Of a DNA stretch of 64,000 bases, positions 35,192 through 44,420 are shown piece by piece. The notes under the pieces are model-generated. The model made no database searches. It was not told the DNA's origin and worked only from the letters and a program-made list of their open reading frames with translations. The DNA comes from Margaritifera margaritifera (taxonomy: Eukaryota; Mollusca; Bivalvia; Unionida; Margaritiferidae): contig JAQPZY010001037.1 in the NCBI GenBank assembly GCA_029931535.1, forward strand, positions 722,001 to 786,000. Reading direction: 5' to 3'. The stretch's first letter is position 1. Each line of letters opens with the position of its first letter. Position numbers and translations under genes: made by a program.

Positions 35192-35649
35192 CCCTGGCGT
35201 ACGTAGGTATATGATGTCCATTACTTTCTTCACCGTTAAAGCTAAAAACATGAAACTTGGGGTCGATGAAATCTCTTTGGATGTAGATTGTGTCAGTACT
35301 TTTAGAATTTGGAACTCGCTTTTGGGGTTGGGGATAGAAACTAGAGATAGTTTTACATACATTTAAAATAATTTATTGGTTGTCTGTCTCACATGTAGTA
35401 GTGTGATAGTGGGATTTTGGGACCGGCTTACCAGCTTCGGTTCACAGGCCCGAAACCTCTTCTAGTTCCCCATGACTTTTTCCTCACTGAGGATATTTTG
35501 CACACGCGTGCATCTGTCATTGTAACCCGCGTGTGAGGCGCTAGCGTCCATGGACCACAAAACTGTCACAAGGATCCGCGCAATGAAGGTTTCCCCCGCG
35601 CGAGCCGCAACAGTTTGTCTGTAGATAACTGCATTGGACTATTATATAG

Positions 35650-36068
35650 TGCCATTTGAAACCAAACAGTTTGACGCATACAGTATTGTGAAAGAATTCG
35701 CGTCTGCGGCTAATGCAGGAATTAAATTACCGGACTAATGGTGTGTTTGTAACGTCAAAGAAAAGATTAAGTCACTATTTAGCCTAAATGCGTCGTATCG
35801 ATTCGTTAAAGAGGCCCAAAAGATGCTATATAATTTTTCAAACACATATCTGGAGCATGTTGATAAATTAAGCGGGTTAGAGATCGCATTGGAGCGAGTA
35901 CGACGAATACTTGGCGAAGATTATAATAAAACGCCAGAAAAGTAACTGTATGATATTGCACAAGAAAACATCATGTCGCTGACGTTAACTGAGTCACCGG
36001 TGAGTGAAGACAGCGAAAGGTCCAGCGTAGACATCGAACCGTCCAGCGAAGACATCAAAAACATTTAA
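35650..36068 (+). pseudogene. Broken ORF, unidentified
   Basis: A single reading frame runs from about 35658 to a TAA at 36066-36068 with two internal stops (about 35736 and 35943), and its composition stays protein-like across them: a helical segment (LSGLEIALERVRRIL), then an acidic Ser-rich tail with repeated SSxDIE/SSEDIK words. Consistent composition through stops suggests a decayed coding region. No family is recognised. The tail repeat GTCCAGCG(A/T)AGACA at the DNA level occurs four times near 36020-36085. Confidence 0.35.
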
Positions 36069-36269
36069 ACGTCCAGCGAAGACAGTGAATATTAACAGTG
36101 AAGATTTTTGGCGATCACCATCAAGAGCAAATCAAAAATCAAGCAGAAGAATGCCTTCAGCATATGATATACATATGGCATCCACACTCACTGACTTTGA
36201 GAAGAAATTCGAAAAATCTACAACGATGCAAAAGAAAGACAGCTGGCCTTATGTTATAATTACCAATGT

Positions 36270-36482
36270 ATGATCGACGATGATGAACCAGACGCCATAG
36301 CTGACATATATGAGCGTGACATGTTGTTGTGCATTTTTGGATACAAACATACAAGGGATGGTTGTGTACGAGTTGGTGTGATATTTAGTAACGGAACATT
36401 ATGGTTACATTGGTTATGCCTTCTGAGAGAAAATTGTATCCAAGCTGGGACATCGCATATTCGGTTGGAATTGGGAAGATGA
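36270..36482 (+). CDS. Unidentified ORF, 70 codons
   Basis: ATG-initiated, with an acidic start (DDDEPDAIADIYERD) followed by a mixed segment with a Leu/Trp-rich stretch (GTLWLHWLCLL). No family is recognised. It belongs to the cluster of same-strand ORFs in the decayed element. Confidence 0.25.
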   Translation: MIDDDEPDAIADIYERDMLLCIFGYKHTRDGCVRVGVIFSNGTLWLHWLCLLRENCIQAGTSHIRLELGR

Positions 36483-36652
36483 GCCAGTTTATTTAGCCTG
36501 ATGTAACGTTATAAATCACCATCAGTAAAAAGTATAGTACGTATAATGACCTTAAAATCGTGTAATATCGTCTGGAGTATGCTGTGTTCTCTCTGATACC
36601 AAAGCAGGTAAAGAAGAAATTAAGAGGAAGGCGATACAGACAGAAAGAATGA

Positions 36653-37000
36653 AGCAACCAGGAATTCAATCAGAGACTAAAGTTTTGCATATCTATAGAA
36701 TCTTCGATGGCATGCATTCGATGCAAAGGTGTATGCCTTAGAAAACGGGAACTTTGCAACAGAACATTTCATTACGAATACTGTAAATTTCATTTGCTCA
36801 AGTTACGAGTTGGCCCGGGTGCTCGATCATGCCTTAAATGTGGTATCGGGGTCAAGTCACGTGATCAGCTTTATCGACCATGCGGATCAATCGCTGAGCA
36901 TTATCGCGAGCGACTGCGAAGAATTGTCAACGCGTCTGTCACGGAAAAAAACCCGACGATGGTGTTAGGGAAAAAGCCGACGATGTTGCCAAAGGTCTAA
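36653..37000 (+). CDS. Cys-rich putative zinc-binding ORF
   Basis: From ATG 36707 the frame encodes MACIRCKGVC, further Cys at ELC and YC, a YCKFH pair, then SCLKCG and RPCG, followed by a basic helix-like segment (HYRERLRR). The paired Cys/His spacing suggests one or two zinc-binding knuckles. The frame is open upstream to about 36653. A second frame (36711-36968) is open over the same DNA with protein-like composition, so the coding frame is not certain. No known family is assigned. Confidence 0.35.
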   Translation, partial: SNQEFNQRLKFCISIESSMACIRCKGVCLRKRELCNRTFHYEYCKFHLLKLRVGPGARSCLKCGIGVKSRDQLYRPCGSIAEHYRERLRRIVNASVTEKNPTMVLGKKPTMLPKV

Positions 37001-37080
37001 GCGATAGCTGTTTTTGATCCTGATACTGCAAATGATATTGCAAAAAAGTGATTAGACAATGTTTTTAATTTTATAAGGTC

Positions 37081-37827
37081 ATGCCGAGTGTAAATCAACT
37101 TAAGCAATTTCCTCGAGACCGTGGAACAAGGATACCAAATGGTATTAGAAAGACAAGTATACTTACACAATCAGGACTTCCTGCACATGAGCCACGGATA
37201 GTTCGGAGACAAATTCATGCAACTGTGAATCAACTCAAGCAATCCGCGCGAGAACGTGGAATAAGGATACCGAGAGGTACAGCAAAGACATTTATTCTTG
37301 CGCTATTAGGAATTCCTGCGGATGCGACACGTCCGACTGTGAGACAGCTCCGTGCAACAGCAGCACAGTTACATATCAAGATTCCTTCACGGGCCAGGCG
37401 GGCCGAAATCGCACGTGTGGTCACTGACGAGGAAAACAGACACCGCCGTGTCACAGCTACTATTGTAGCTGAGACTGCCGTGCAAGCTCGACAAGTCCAA
37501 GTTCCTGAGTTTAAGTTGCAGAGATTACAAGATTATCTGGTAATTATCCCCTTCGAATACGAGCCAGGCAGAGACGCTGTGAAGCTTCCTTCAAACATGC
37601 GCCCGGGAATCATATCAACATTACAGCAGGCGGACACCTACAGGTCTAAGGTGTATATTATTTTTGTTGCGGACTTTAATGTGGCGCTTAACACTACAGA
37701 AAGCCTCGATTCACCAAACAACGATGTGCTCAAAATCTCACGCTCTTATTTTTGGAGTGATGCTTTTGTAATCTTAAACTGTGAAGACACTTATACTTGC
37801 TGTCTTGAACCAGTATTCAGTCAGTAA
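37081..37827 (+). CDS. SAP-like repeat protein of a mobile or virus-like element
   Basis: This 248-codon ATG ORF is the second-longest convincing frame in the window. Three N-terminal repeats of about 40-45 residues share VNQLKQxxRxRGxRIP....KT.IL (starting near residues 3, 50 and 94), the helix-turn-helix spacing of SAP/Rho-N type nucleic-acid-binding motifs. A basic, Ala-rich linker follows, then a beta-rich segment (YRSKVYIIFVADFNVAL) and SYFWSDAFVILN near the C-terminus. The latter recalls, from memory, a conserved N-terminal region of proteins from Polinton/adintovirus-type elements in which a GSGW-type motif follows. Just past the stop another frame has a TGSGT motif (about 37840-37850), so the ORF is probably truncated by a frameshift. 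Function is unknown; DNA binding is inferred. Confidence 0.5.
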   Translation: MPSVNQLKQFPRDRGTRIPNGIRKTSILTQSGLPAHEPRIVRRQIHATVNQLKQSARERGIRIPRGTAKTFILALLGIPADATRPTVRQLRATAAQLHIKIPSRARRAEIARVVTDEENRHRRVTATIVAETAVQARQVQVPEFKLQRLQDYLVIIPFEYEPGRDAVKLPSNMRPGIISTLQQADTYRSKVYIIFVADFNVALNTTESLDSPNNDVLKISRSYFWSDAFVILNCEDTYTCCLEPVFSQ

Positions 37828-37900
37828 TTTATATGATCACAGGAAGTGGCACAAATGTTGAAAGCATGTGCTAAATGATTGAAATTGTTCTGGACCGGAC

Positions 37901-40389
37901 TAGTAGCTGTTTTAGTTGGGTATTTGGAACTTGTATCATGCAGCTGTGAGACCGAATGTCAATATGCCAAATTAAGAGATCTCTAAACATTATACAGTTT
38001 CCTTATGACAGTTATATTCACTTTTGGGTAATATTAAGCTATTTAGACATTTAATGATTTACAAACAATGATGTAACGTTTGAAATAATATGGTTTTGCA
38101 ATACGTTAACATTTAATAAGCAAAAAACGAACATGGCATATGTCCTTGTCATTAATGATACCCCCACGAGGATTCGATCAAGTATTGATGCCAGCTTCTC
38201 CTCATAACGTCAACAAAAGTATTTTTCAAGCTCATGGCTGGCTGAATATTGGATGTGGAAGGTCTTCGGCTTGTTGATTATAATATCCCCTTGATTAAGC
38301 ATCTTTATACAATTGCTCTCAGTTTACTTTATCGTGGTTTTCGTCATATTTTAAGAGTCGGAAATAAAGGGTTTCTTCCGATAAGATTCAATTTAATAGA
38401 ACTAATAAATGACTCTGCACAAGAAGCGATCTAACATCTCGTTGTTTCAACTTTACATATATATTCTTTCACTGCACGCAAAGCGATGTAATTGCATGTA
38501 TGTCATGTCGTCACAACTATTAATATTGCTGATTAGTCTCCATGAGGAGTTGAGGGATACCTTTGAACAGACTTTTCTTCATTTTCCACAAGTAAGAACT
38601 TTAATCTTATGGTAGTTAACAATAAATCTTATCCAAAAACTGTAATTGTATTTAAATTAATCTTACCTTGCATTAAGAAAGGCCCAGGACTACATGTAAT
38701 ACCAACCTATTGGGAAATTTACCGCCCCGTTAAATATGTTGCAAATAAATCCCTTTATAGTTCTTATTCTATAAGAGTTTGATATAGAATGGAAGGATAG
38801 TCTACAACTTCTTAATACCTACAATGAGTTCATTGCAAACTAATTGGAAACTCTAGCTGTATGTCAAGGTAATTTCTGTTGAAGGCACGCTTTCAAAGTT
38901 TGATGAGTAGGTGTTGATATATTCAGTACAATTGTTGTGGCTATTGCAGTAATTGTTACAACTTTTTATTGAAACAATTGTTCTAACCTTTCACCTAATG
39001 GTAATTTATCGTTAACTTTTTTATTCATGCTTTCAGTGTTTTATCTGAAAACTCTCTCCAGCCGTGTTTGCTGTCCAACTACTTAAGCTGTTATGCTTTC
39101 AACACTTTCTAACTGTTCTTGGACTAAAGCTGCCTTTGAACCTGCTTTTTTTTTGCCGATGCCTATTTCCAATATTCAATCTGTTTGTGTTTCTCGTACA
39201 TTTCAACATCAGGTTTCATAGATGATAATATCGAATTAGCAGCTTTAGCATTGTTTTCACGTTGCTTTTCCTTGAGTACATAATATCGCCAATTGCTCAG
39301 CCACAAACCCTGGCTTTAACGTCGAAACTGGCCCGAGACAAACAAGATACAACAGAAACAGAGAGACAAAGAGAGGCAAGCTATATCGTAAGGACAATTT
39401 CGAAGTTAAAACCAGAGTTGTTGCAGGTGCAGTGGTAAGATGGTATGTTCCATATGTTACCGGTATTCTATGTTCTCCCCTCCCCCCTTAATTAAATAAA
39501 TGTTGTTTATCAATCTCCATGGCCTATTGTGACTCATCCAATTCCGCTGATGATGTTGCTAGGGGCCTTGCAATACAATTTTCTGTCTTTGTTTGAATTG
39601 CGCAAATCAAAGCTGGGAGAGAATTACTGGAAGTGGGCATAGCTGTAATACCCATTGAGACACAGATGTACAATTGGAACACAAATGGAAACATTATTTT
39701 TCTGCAACTTAAATATATAAAACATAGGCTAGATTTTTCACTTCTTTTATCACATGTTTGAGCTTGAAGTTGACCAATGAATTTTTAAAAAGTCTTATTT
39801 ACTGAGAAAAAAAGAATTATAGTGTGAACTTCTATTTTGCTAATTTGTGTTCCATAAGCAGAGGCATTGGCTATAGTGAGTTACTACGTCATTACTCTAG
39901 AATGATTAGTCATGTCGCCATTTTTAAATCTGGTTATGATAGAGCTTCTTTACTATTAAAGAAATGTAGATAATGTTGGACTTGTGTTTGAGCCAATGTC
40001 CCTCCACACTCCCCATGTCACAAACTTTGCCAGTTTTAACAAACTTGAACCCGAGAACATTGAAAATTTTGCTTGGTAGCTGTTATTTTAGTTATCACAT
40101 ATACAATTACTCATTTCAGCGTGTACCTGCATATATATAAGAGTATTATCTCCAGATGTGTCAAAACTCTGTGTGGGTTAATGGGTTCTACCTTTTGTCA
40201 ACAATCGGTTTCTAGGTTTAGTTTCGGTTTCATTACTTGGAATTGTATTGTTGCCTGTTATGTGATAAATGTTCCTCGAATCTCCCACACACTTTTAAAA
40301 CCTCTGACCGGGATTTAATGGCGCTTATTAGATAGATGCAATATTAGGGGTGTTTTGTTGATCTTCATAGCATCCCCCCTCCCCCCGTT
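37901..40389. other. Mostly featureless; one dispersed repeat
   Basis: Blocks at 39083-39280 are diverged copies of those at 19.1-19.3 kb. A GACAAAGAGAG-type run lies near 39355-39380. Short ORFs at 38249-38434, 38409-38615 and 40073-40318 are unrecognised. A C-rich run lies at 40374-40386. Confidence 0.45.
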
Positions 40390-40569
40390 CAATCGTGCCG
40401 GTGAAAAGTTGAGTATCATTATTTTATACAAAGAATTTATTATTTTGCTTTTACAGAGCCTTATGAAATAGTTTTCTTTCTTTCTTTTTTTATAAAAACT
40501 TTCTGTTATAACCTTTCTTAGCCACATATGACATTAGACTCGTCCAAAAGTCGATTATATAACCAAACC

Positions 40570-40623
40570 CGGATGTGCAAGCCGATATTGTTTCCCCATA
40601 AGTGCATAGCTGAAAAGCAACTA
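40570..40623 (+). promoter_or_regulatory. Probable 5' untranslated exon end with donor
   Basis: GCAACTAG followed by GTAAGTGA at 40624 is a strong donor. It is preserved as CGACTAG/GTAAGCGA in the paralogous copy at about 58208. Paired with the acceptor at 41729 it would give a roughly 1.1-kb intron in the 5' UTR of the gene at 41757. The first base of the exon cannot be fixed. Confidence 0.45.
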
Positions 40624-40892
40624 GGTAAGTGATTTTCTTTACTTCTTAACAACTGTTCATTATTGGAGAGATTTATATACAAGTTTAAAGGTACATGTAC
40701 ATGTAATTTATGACCATTTGTATGACAGATAACAATTTTCCCCTTTCTGATTACAATATAAAGATTTTATCTATTTAGGATTTTATTACTAGAACGACAT
40801 ATTTTATCGCCGCTCAGTCTGTACACCATATAATCATAACAACGAATACAACAATAATATTAATAATTGTTTATTCTACTACTACTATTGCC

Positions 40893-40920
40893 AATTATTA
40901 TTATTATTATTATTATTATT
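40893..40920. repeat. (ATT)n microsatellite
   Basis: ATT triplets, also present at the matching place in the second copy (59131-59158). Confidence 0.9.
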
Positions 40921-41215
40921 AAAAAGTTGGAATAATTGAAATGTATTCCGCAAGTGTTTAGCCTATACGTGTAGATTGGCTTTCATCCGTACAGGTAAAG
41001 ACTAAACTTGTACGGAATTTATTTTCCCGGATAAAGCTACCACATTAATTCTGATACAGTCACAAACCGTTTCAGTATTAAACCCAGTTAGTCGACAAAT
41101 AAAAACGTTTTCCCTTAGAATCTTCTAAAAATCTAGAAATGTTTAAAATTGTATTGTCATGTATATATACATGCACTACAAATGAGTACTTACTGAGTTC
41201 AGCTTTAGATATGGA

Positions 41216-41217
<2 letters not shown>

Positions 41218-41283
<66 letters not shown>
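41218..41283. repeat. (AT)n microsatellite
   Basis: Present in this duplication copy only, within the putative 5' UTR intron. Confidence 0.95.
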
Positions 41284-41287
<4 letters not shown>

Positions 41288-41756
41288 CTAACAAACACGT
41301 TGTTTCAATTCATTGTGTTAATCATTTGCTTAAGAGAACTTGTAAGTGGAAGTATTACTCATATTTACACTTTTTTCATATACAGAATACTATTTTGAAT
41401 CATTCCAAGGGCACATTTCCAGCGTATATATACTAAGCATTTATCATCTACACTTTCTATGATTTACTAGTTGTCGAACTTACTTCCAACGGCAACGGCA
41501 GAGGCAACGGCGGAAGCAGTATCATCGTCAACAGTTTTGTTACATTTTTGGTTAAAATTTGTCATATGGCTATTTCCTAAATCTGATAAAGTATTATGAA
41601 GGAAAGACAATTCAATTTGTAGCACATTCAATTTTCCAGGTTGTTCTTGTCTTTGTCCACCTATGCAGTGTAGAGATGTAGTATGACACACTGAGACTTC
41701 TTTCGTTTACTTTACTTGTCTTTTTACAGAAAAGTTTATCTCAGAGAAGAAAACAA

Positions 41757-42221
41757 ATGACGATTAAAATTTACGTTTGGAAACCCCGCGAAGATGCCGT
41801 AGGTCACGCATCAATGACACTCAGCGACGGAACGCATATTAGCTGGTGGCCTAGCGACAAGGGGCTTAAAAAGAAATCTGGAAAGATATCTCTCTTGAGC
41901 TCCCCAGCCCAACCCAGTCAGAACTTGGAAGAAGACATATATTTGGAAGATAATCATCAACCAGATGAAATGTATTCTTTACCAGGTGGCTTTATCGACG
42001 AAGATGCCATTAGAACATGGTGGACGTCATTCAGTTCGAATGGGGTTTATCGATTGCTTGATCAGAACTGCTGTCATGTTGTTTTTAAAGCTTTGAAAGA
42101 GGGCGGCGCTTGGAATTTCATTACAGACGAAGATGTGAAAAGCCGTGATAAGACATTACTGAAACCTATTGATATAGATACATTAGTTAAAAAACTTAAA
42201 CAGTCTCTGCAGAAGAAGTGA
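41757..42221 (+). CDS. Putative permuted papain-like fold protein (GHAS/SWWP/NCCHVV)
   Basis: A complete 154-codon frame starts at the first ATG after an acceptor (TTGTCTTTTTACAG at 41716-41729) and ends in TGA. The N-terminal half has GHASMTLSDGTHISWWP (residues 16-32) and the second half has a Trp-rich helix (IRTWWTSF, 85-92) then YRLLDQNCCHVVFKAL (98-113); a Lys-rich tail follows. A His in a strand (H17) followed much later by an NC..H(V/F) helix start (C105) is the order seen in circularly permuted NlpC/P60-like folds such as LRAT/HRASLS and PPPDE proteins, so H17 and C105 are candidate catalytic residues. No exact family name is recalled, though SWWP plus NC(S/C).VV proteins are known to me as uncharacterised in animals and bacteria. 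No signal peptide or membrane segment is visible, so a cytosolic site is likely. The coding exon is missing from the duplicate locus at 59.6 kb. Coding status is well supported; enzymatic activity is inferred. Confidence 0.75.
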   Translation: MTIKIYVWKPREDAVGHASMTLSDGTHISWWPSDKGLKKKSGKISLLSSPAQPSQNLEEDIYLEDNHQPDEMYSLPGGFIDEDAIRTWWTSFSSNGVYRLLDQNCCHVVFKALKEGGAWNFITDEDVKSRDKTLLKPIDIDTLVKKLKQSLQKK

Positions 42222-42329
42222 AAAACATTGTTAGATCAATCACGTTTTCATGAGTGATTGTAGTTAAGTGGACAGAAGGCCACACATAACTTTAGATGTA
42301 ATAAGCCTTAAGCATTCTTATATGTACAA

Positions 42330-42335
42330 AATAAA
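42330..42335 (+). terminator. Polyadenylation signal AATAAA
   Basis: Lies 108 bases after the stop of the 154-codon gene. A second AATAAA is at 42386-42391. Confidence 0.5.
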
Positions 42336-42730
42336 AAACAAAACTGTTACATTCCCTTTTCTTCTTCTTTTGTTCCCTGTGAGAAAATAAATGAGATTAT
42401 ACTGCATGGAGATTCACAAATTGTGATTAGATTTGATTATATAAAACACGCGGGAAAAGTTTAAAGCTGTTGGTAAAAGTCAAAACGCCTAGGAATCAAT
42501 ACAAAGCAGCATGCCAAATCAGTAAAACGAGAACTGAAACAAACAATTTAGTTTTCATTTTCTGAGCTTAATTGCAACAAAACTTAGTGTTCAAAGACGG
42601 TAGACGGGGCATGTTTAGGACAGCTGAACGAATATTGATGATTGTACATACCACTAAACAAAAGTTAGAGCTTACTCCAATATTTAAACCTACTCAATGA
42701 ATTGTAAAAACATATAACTTTGACCTTCTT

Positions 42731-43042
42731 TTGACTGCATGGAGTAAGTCTGGTCGGACATCATTTACCTATACGTTTCATGGCTGTTCATATACTTGTA
42801 TTCAACAAATCGAGCCACAAGCAGAAACATTTAGCGTTTACGTCACCGACAACGGTACGATTATTACAAAAATAACGTCGGCAACAAAAAGGTGTTACCC
42901 ACCACTCACAGTTGAGACAAAATGTCCCACATGCCCTGAGTCGAATATCTTCGACATGAATTTCGCGTGCATGTATATATTATGTTTGTTATATATTAAA
43001 AGGAAGATATATCGACATTTCATTTTTATTGTTTGCATCTGA
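42731..43042 (+). CDS. Unidentified ORF partly conserved in the paralogous copy
   Basis: An open frame of about 100 codons includes FHGCSYTCIQQIEPQAE and a beta-like GTIITKI segment with CPTCPE later. In the second duplication copy (about 60210-60310) the same frame aligns without gaps over about 35 codons, with several synonymous differences but one in-frame stop (TAA). This could be a small coding exon that has decayed in the other copy, or neutral homology. The first codon is not a clear start and no splice sites were assigned. Confidence 0.25.
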   Translation: MTAWSKSGRTSFTYTFHGCSYTCIQQIEPQAETFSVYVTDNGTIITKITSATKRCYPPLTVETKCPTCPESNIFDMNFACMYILCLLYIKRKIYRHFIFIVCI

Positions 43043-43293
43043 GCTTCGATTGAAAGCGTATCACCATTGAGAGATCGATACTAGTATCTAGTTATGAACA
43101 TACCTTTAACAAACGTATGTAAAATGGCAAAGTTCTTGTAAGAAGAACAAATAAAAACGGTCCTAGTTTGGAATGATCAATTATCCGTTGTTGTCCCGAT
43201 TCTAACCGAATTTGAAAATTGACGTGAGCATAAGTGCTTCGGTGATTATCAGACAAAACAAACAGAACCGATATATGACATTTCCTACCCTGA

Positions 43294-43309
43294 AAAAAAA
43301 AAAAAAAAC
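43294..43309. repeat. Poly-A/ACA tract
   Basis: A run of A followed by ACAACAACA. The paralogous position (60725-60745) has a similar A/ACA tract. Confidence 0.7.
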
Positions 43310-43859
43310 AACAACAAATATCTACATTTTCAAAACTGTAAAACCATTTGATTGATTTTGATGACAGTTTTACTGTTTTGGATGATAGTGTGCCCGCTCT
43401 CAATATCTAAAACAAAATTGTAAACTGCAGTTTCACTTCAGTAGTCCTTGAAATGGTACGAATTCCTGCTGACCTTACACAAATCAAAGCTTATTTACTC
43501 AATCTTGTCAACAAAATCTTCTTTAAAGTTTCCTTAGCTGAACACAGACTAATTATCATAGGAATATAGAATTCTACTTTCATGAATGAATGCTCATATT
43601 TCTTTTCCAAGTATGATGGTCATATAATTGTGATCATAAATGAATTTATTGAATCTCAGTCCATCCCAGGAGGGCTGAATGCGCAAAATGTTTTGTGAAT
43701 GAAGGTATTGGATCACTTATCTTTTCCAAGAAAGCTAATTAGAGACTTTTGTGAATGAAGGTACAAAATCACCTTTGTTTTCCAGTTAGGCCAAATATTG
43801 ACTTCTTTTCAGTACGTCCTTAGATAGGTATGCGTGATAATTTGCAGCGTATGCGATTT

Positions 43860-44420
43860 TTAACTCACCTCTACGAAGTAGCAGAGAGCTATTATACTAG
43901 CCCTGGCGCCTGCTTCGGTGTCCCCACATATAAAAGCATGTTCATATGTGCAGCCTCACTGCATTCATTCCTTCTTCCTAGGCCATAGGCAACAGTTTGA
44001 AGTTGTTTTTGTAAGCCTAATTCCTGGGGAGGATGCTAACCTTATACGTACATGCAAGGCCAGATTAAAGGCGAGGCAAACAGTACAGTTGCTTCAGGAC
44101 CCCCGCACGGCAGGGGACCTCGCAAAGCAGTGAAATGGTTTATTTTCTTTCTTTATGGGGTGTGGGTCGGGGGCCGCACCGTATACATACAGGTATACAT
44201 GGAATCATGCAACGTGATGAAGGGATGCATCTTGATGAGTACTTTACCAAACAAGCTGGCCGCTATAACTTATATTTGAGGTTACTGGCTTAGATTAAGT
44301 TGTTACGTTTAGCTCATCACCTCATAAGTTTTGCATGCTTTGTACGTACTATTATATCCAGATTCATGACACTTCGTGAGGTGCTGCATCTTGGTGAGCA
44401 CTACTCCCACATTTCTGAAT
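43860..44420. repeat. Decayed dispersed repeats
   Basis: TACGAAGTAGCAGAGAGCTATTATACT followed by GGCGCC...CGGTGTC recalls a very common bivalve dispersed repeat, from memory. GCAAGGCCAGATTAAAGGCG with GGACCCCCGCACGGCAGGGG (44058-44117) is a GC-rich imperfect hairpin-like stretch. A GATGAAGGGATGCATCTTGATGAGTAC block (44217) recurs diverged near 44375. No coding region is recognised. Confidence 0.4.

Larger units (their letters stand above)
31020..35397 (+). repeat. Segmental duplication 1, copy B
   Basis: Direct paralogue of 9708-11853. Colinear homology covers about 31020-31870 and 34625-35397. The intervening 2.7 kb has no counterpart in copy A and holds a LINE fragment, a SINE and a signal-peptide-like ORF. 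Either copy B gained sequence or copy A lost it. Confidence 0.85.
35398..37900 (+). mobile_element. Decayed GC-richer multi-ORF element
   Basis: Begins where segmental homology to copy A stops. Compared with its surroundings the DNA is visibly richer in G and C (for example 35400-35640) and holds a series of plus-strand coding remnants: 35650-36068, 36270-36482, 36653-37000 and 37081-37827. The last has SAP-like repeats and a C-terminal segment recalling proteins of Polinton/adintovirus-type elements. No terminal inverted repeats, integrase, polymerase or capsid genes were identified, so the element type is inference. Boundaries are approximate, especially the right end. Confidence 0.45.
40390..43850 (+). 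repeat. Segmental duplication 2, copy with gene
   Basis: Direct paralogue of about 57990-61200. Matching blocks include GTCGGTGAAAGTTRAGTATC-like (40396), the ACTAGGTAAGYGATT donor region (40619), the (ATT)n plus ATCCGTACAGGTAAAGA block (40987), TTCCCTGTG (42374), ATTGTGATTAGA, TGAAAGCGTATCACCATTGA (43052) and CACTTATCTTTTCCA (43715). The segment from about 41.2 to 42.34 kb, containing the coding exon, has no counterpart in the other copy. Confidence 0.85.

Noticed and set aside
36157..36354. Cys-rich minus-strand ORF in the decayed element
   Set aside because: Opposite to a run of plus-strand coding remnants and overlapping two of them.
37230..37454. Minus-strand ORF inside the SAP-repeat gene
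   Set aside because: A shadow of the 248-codon plus-strand frame.
41467..41691. Minus-strand ORF just before the 154-codon gene
   Set aside because: Low-complexity Ala/Val translation of a GGCAACGGCAGAGGCAAC repeat, in the putative 5' UTR intron.
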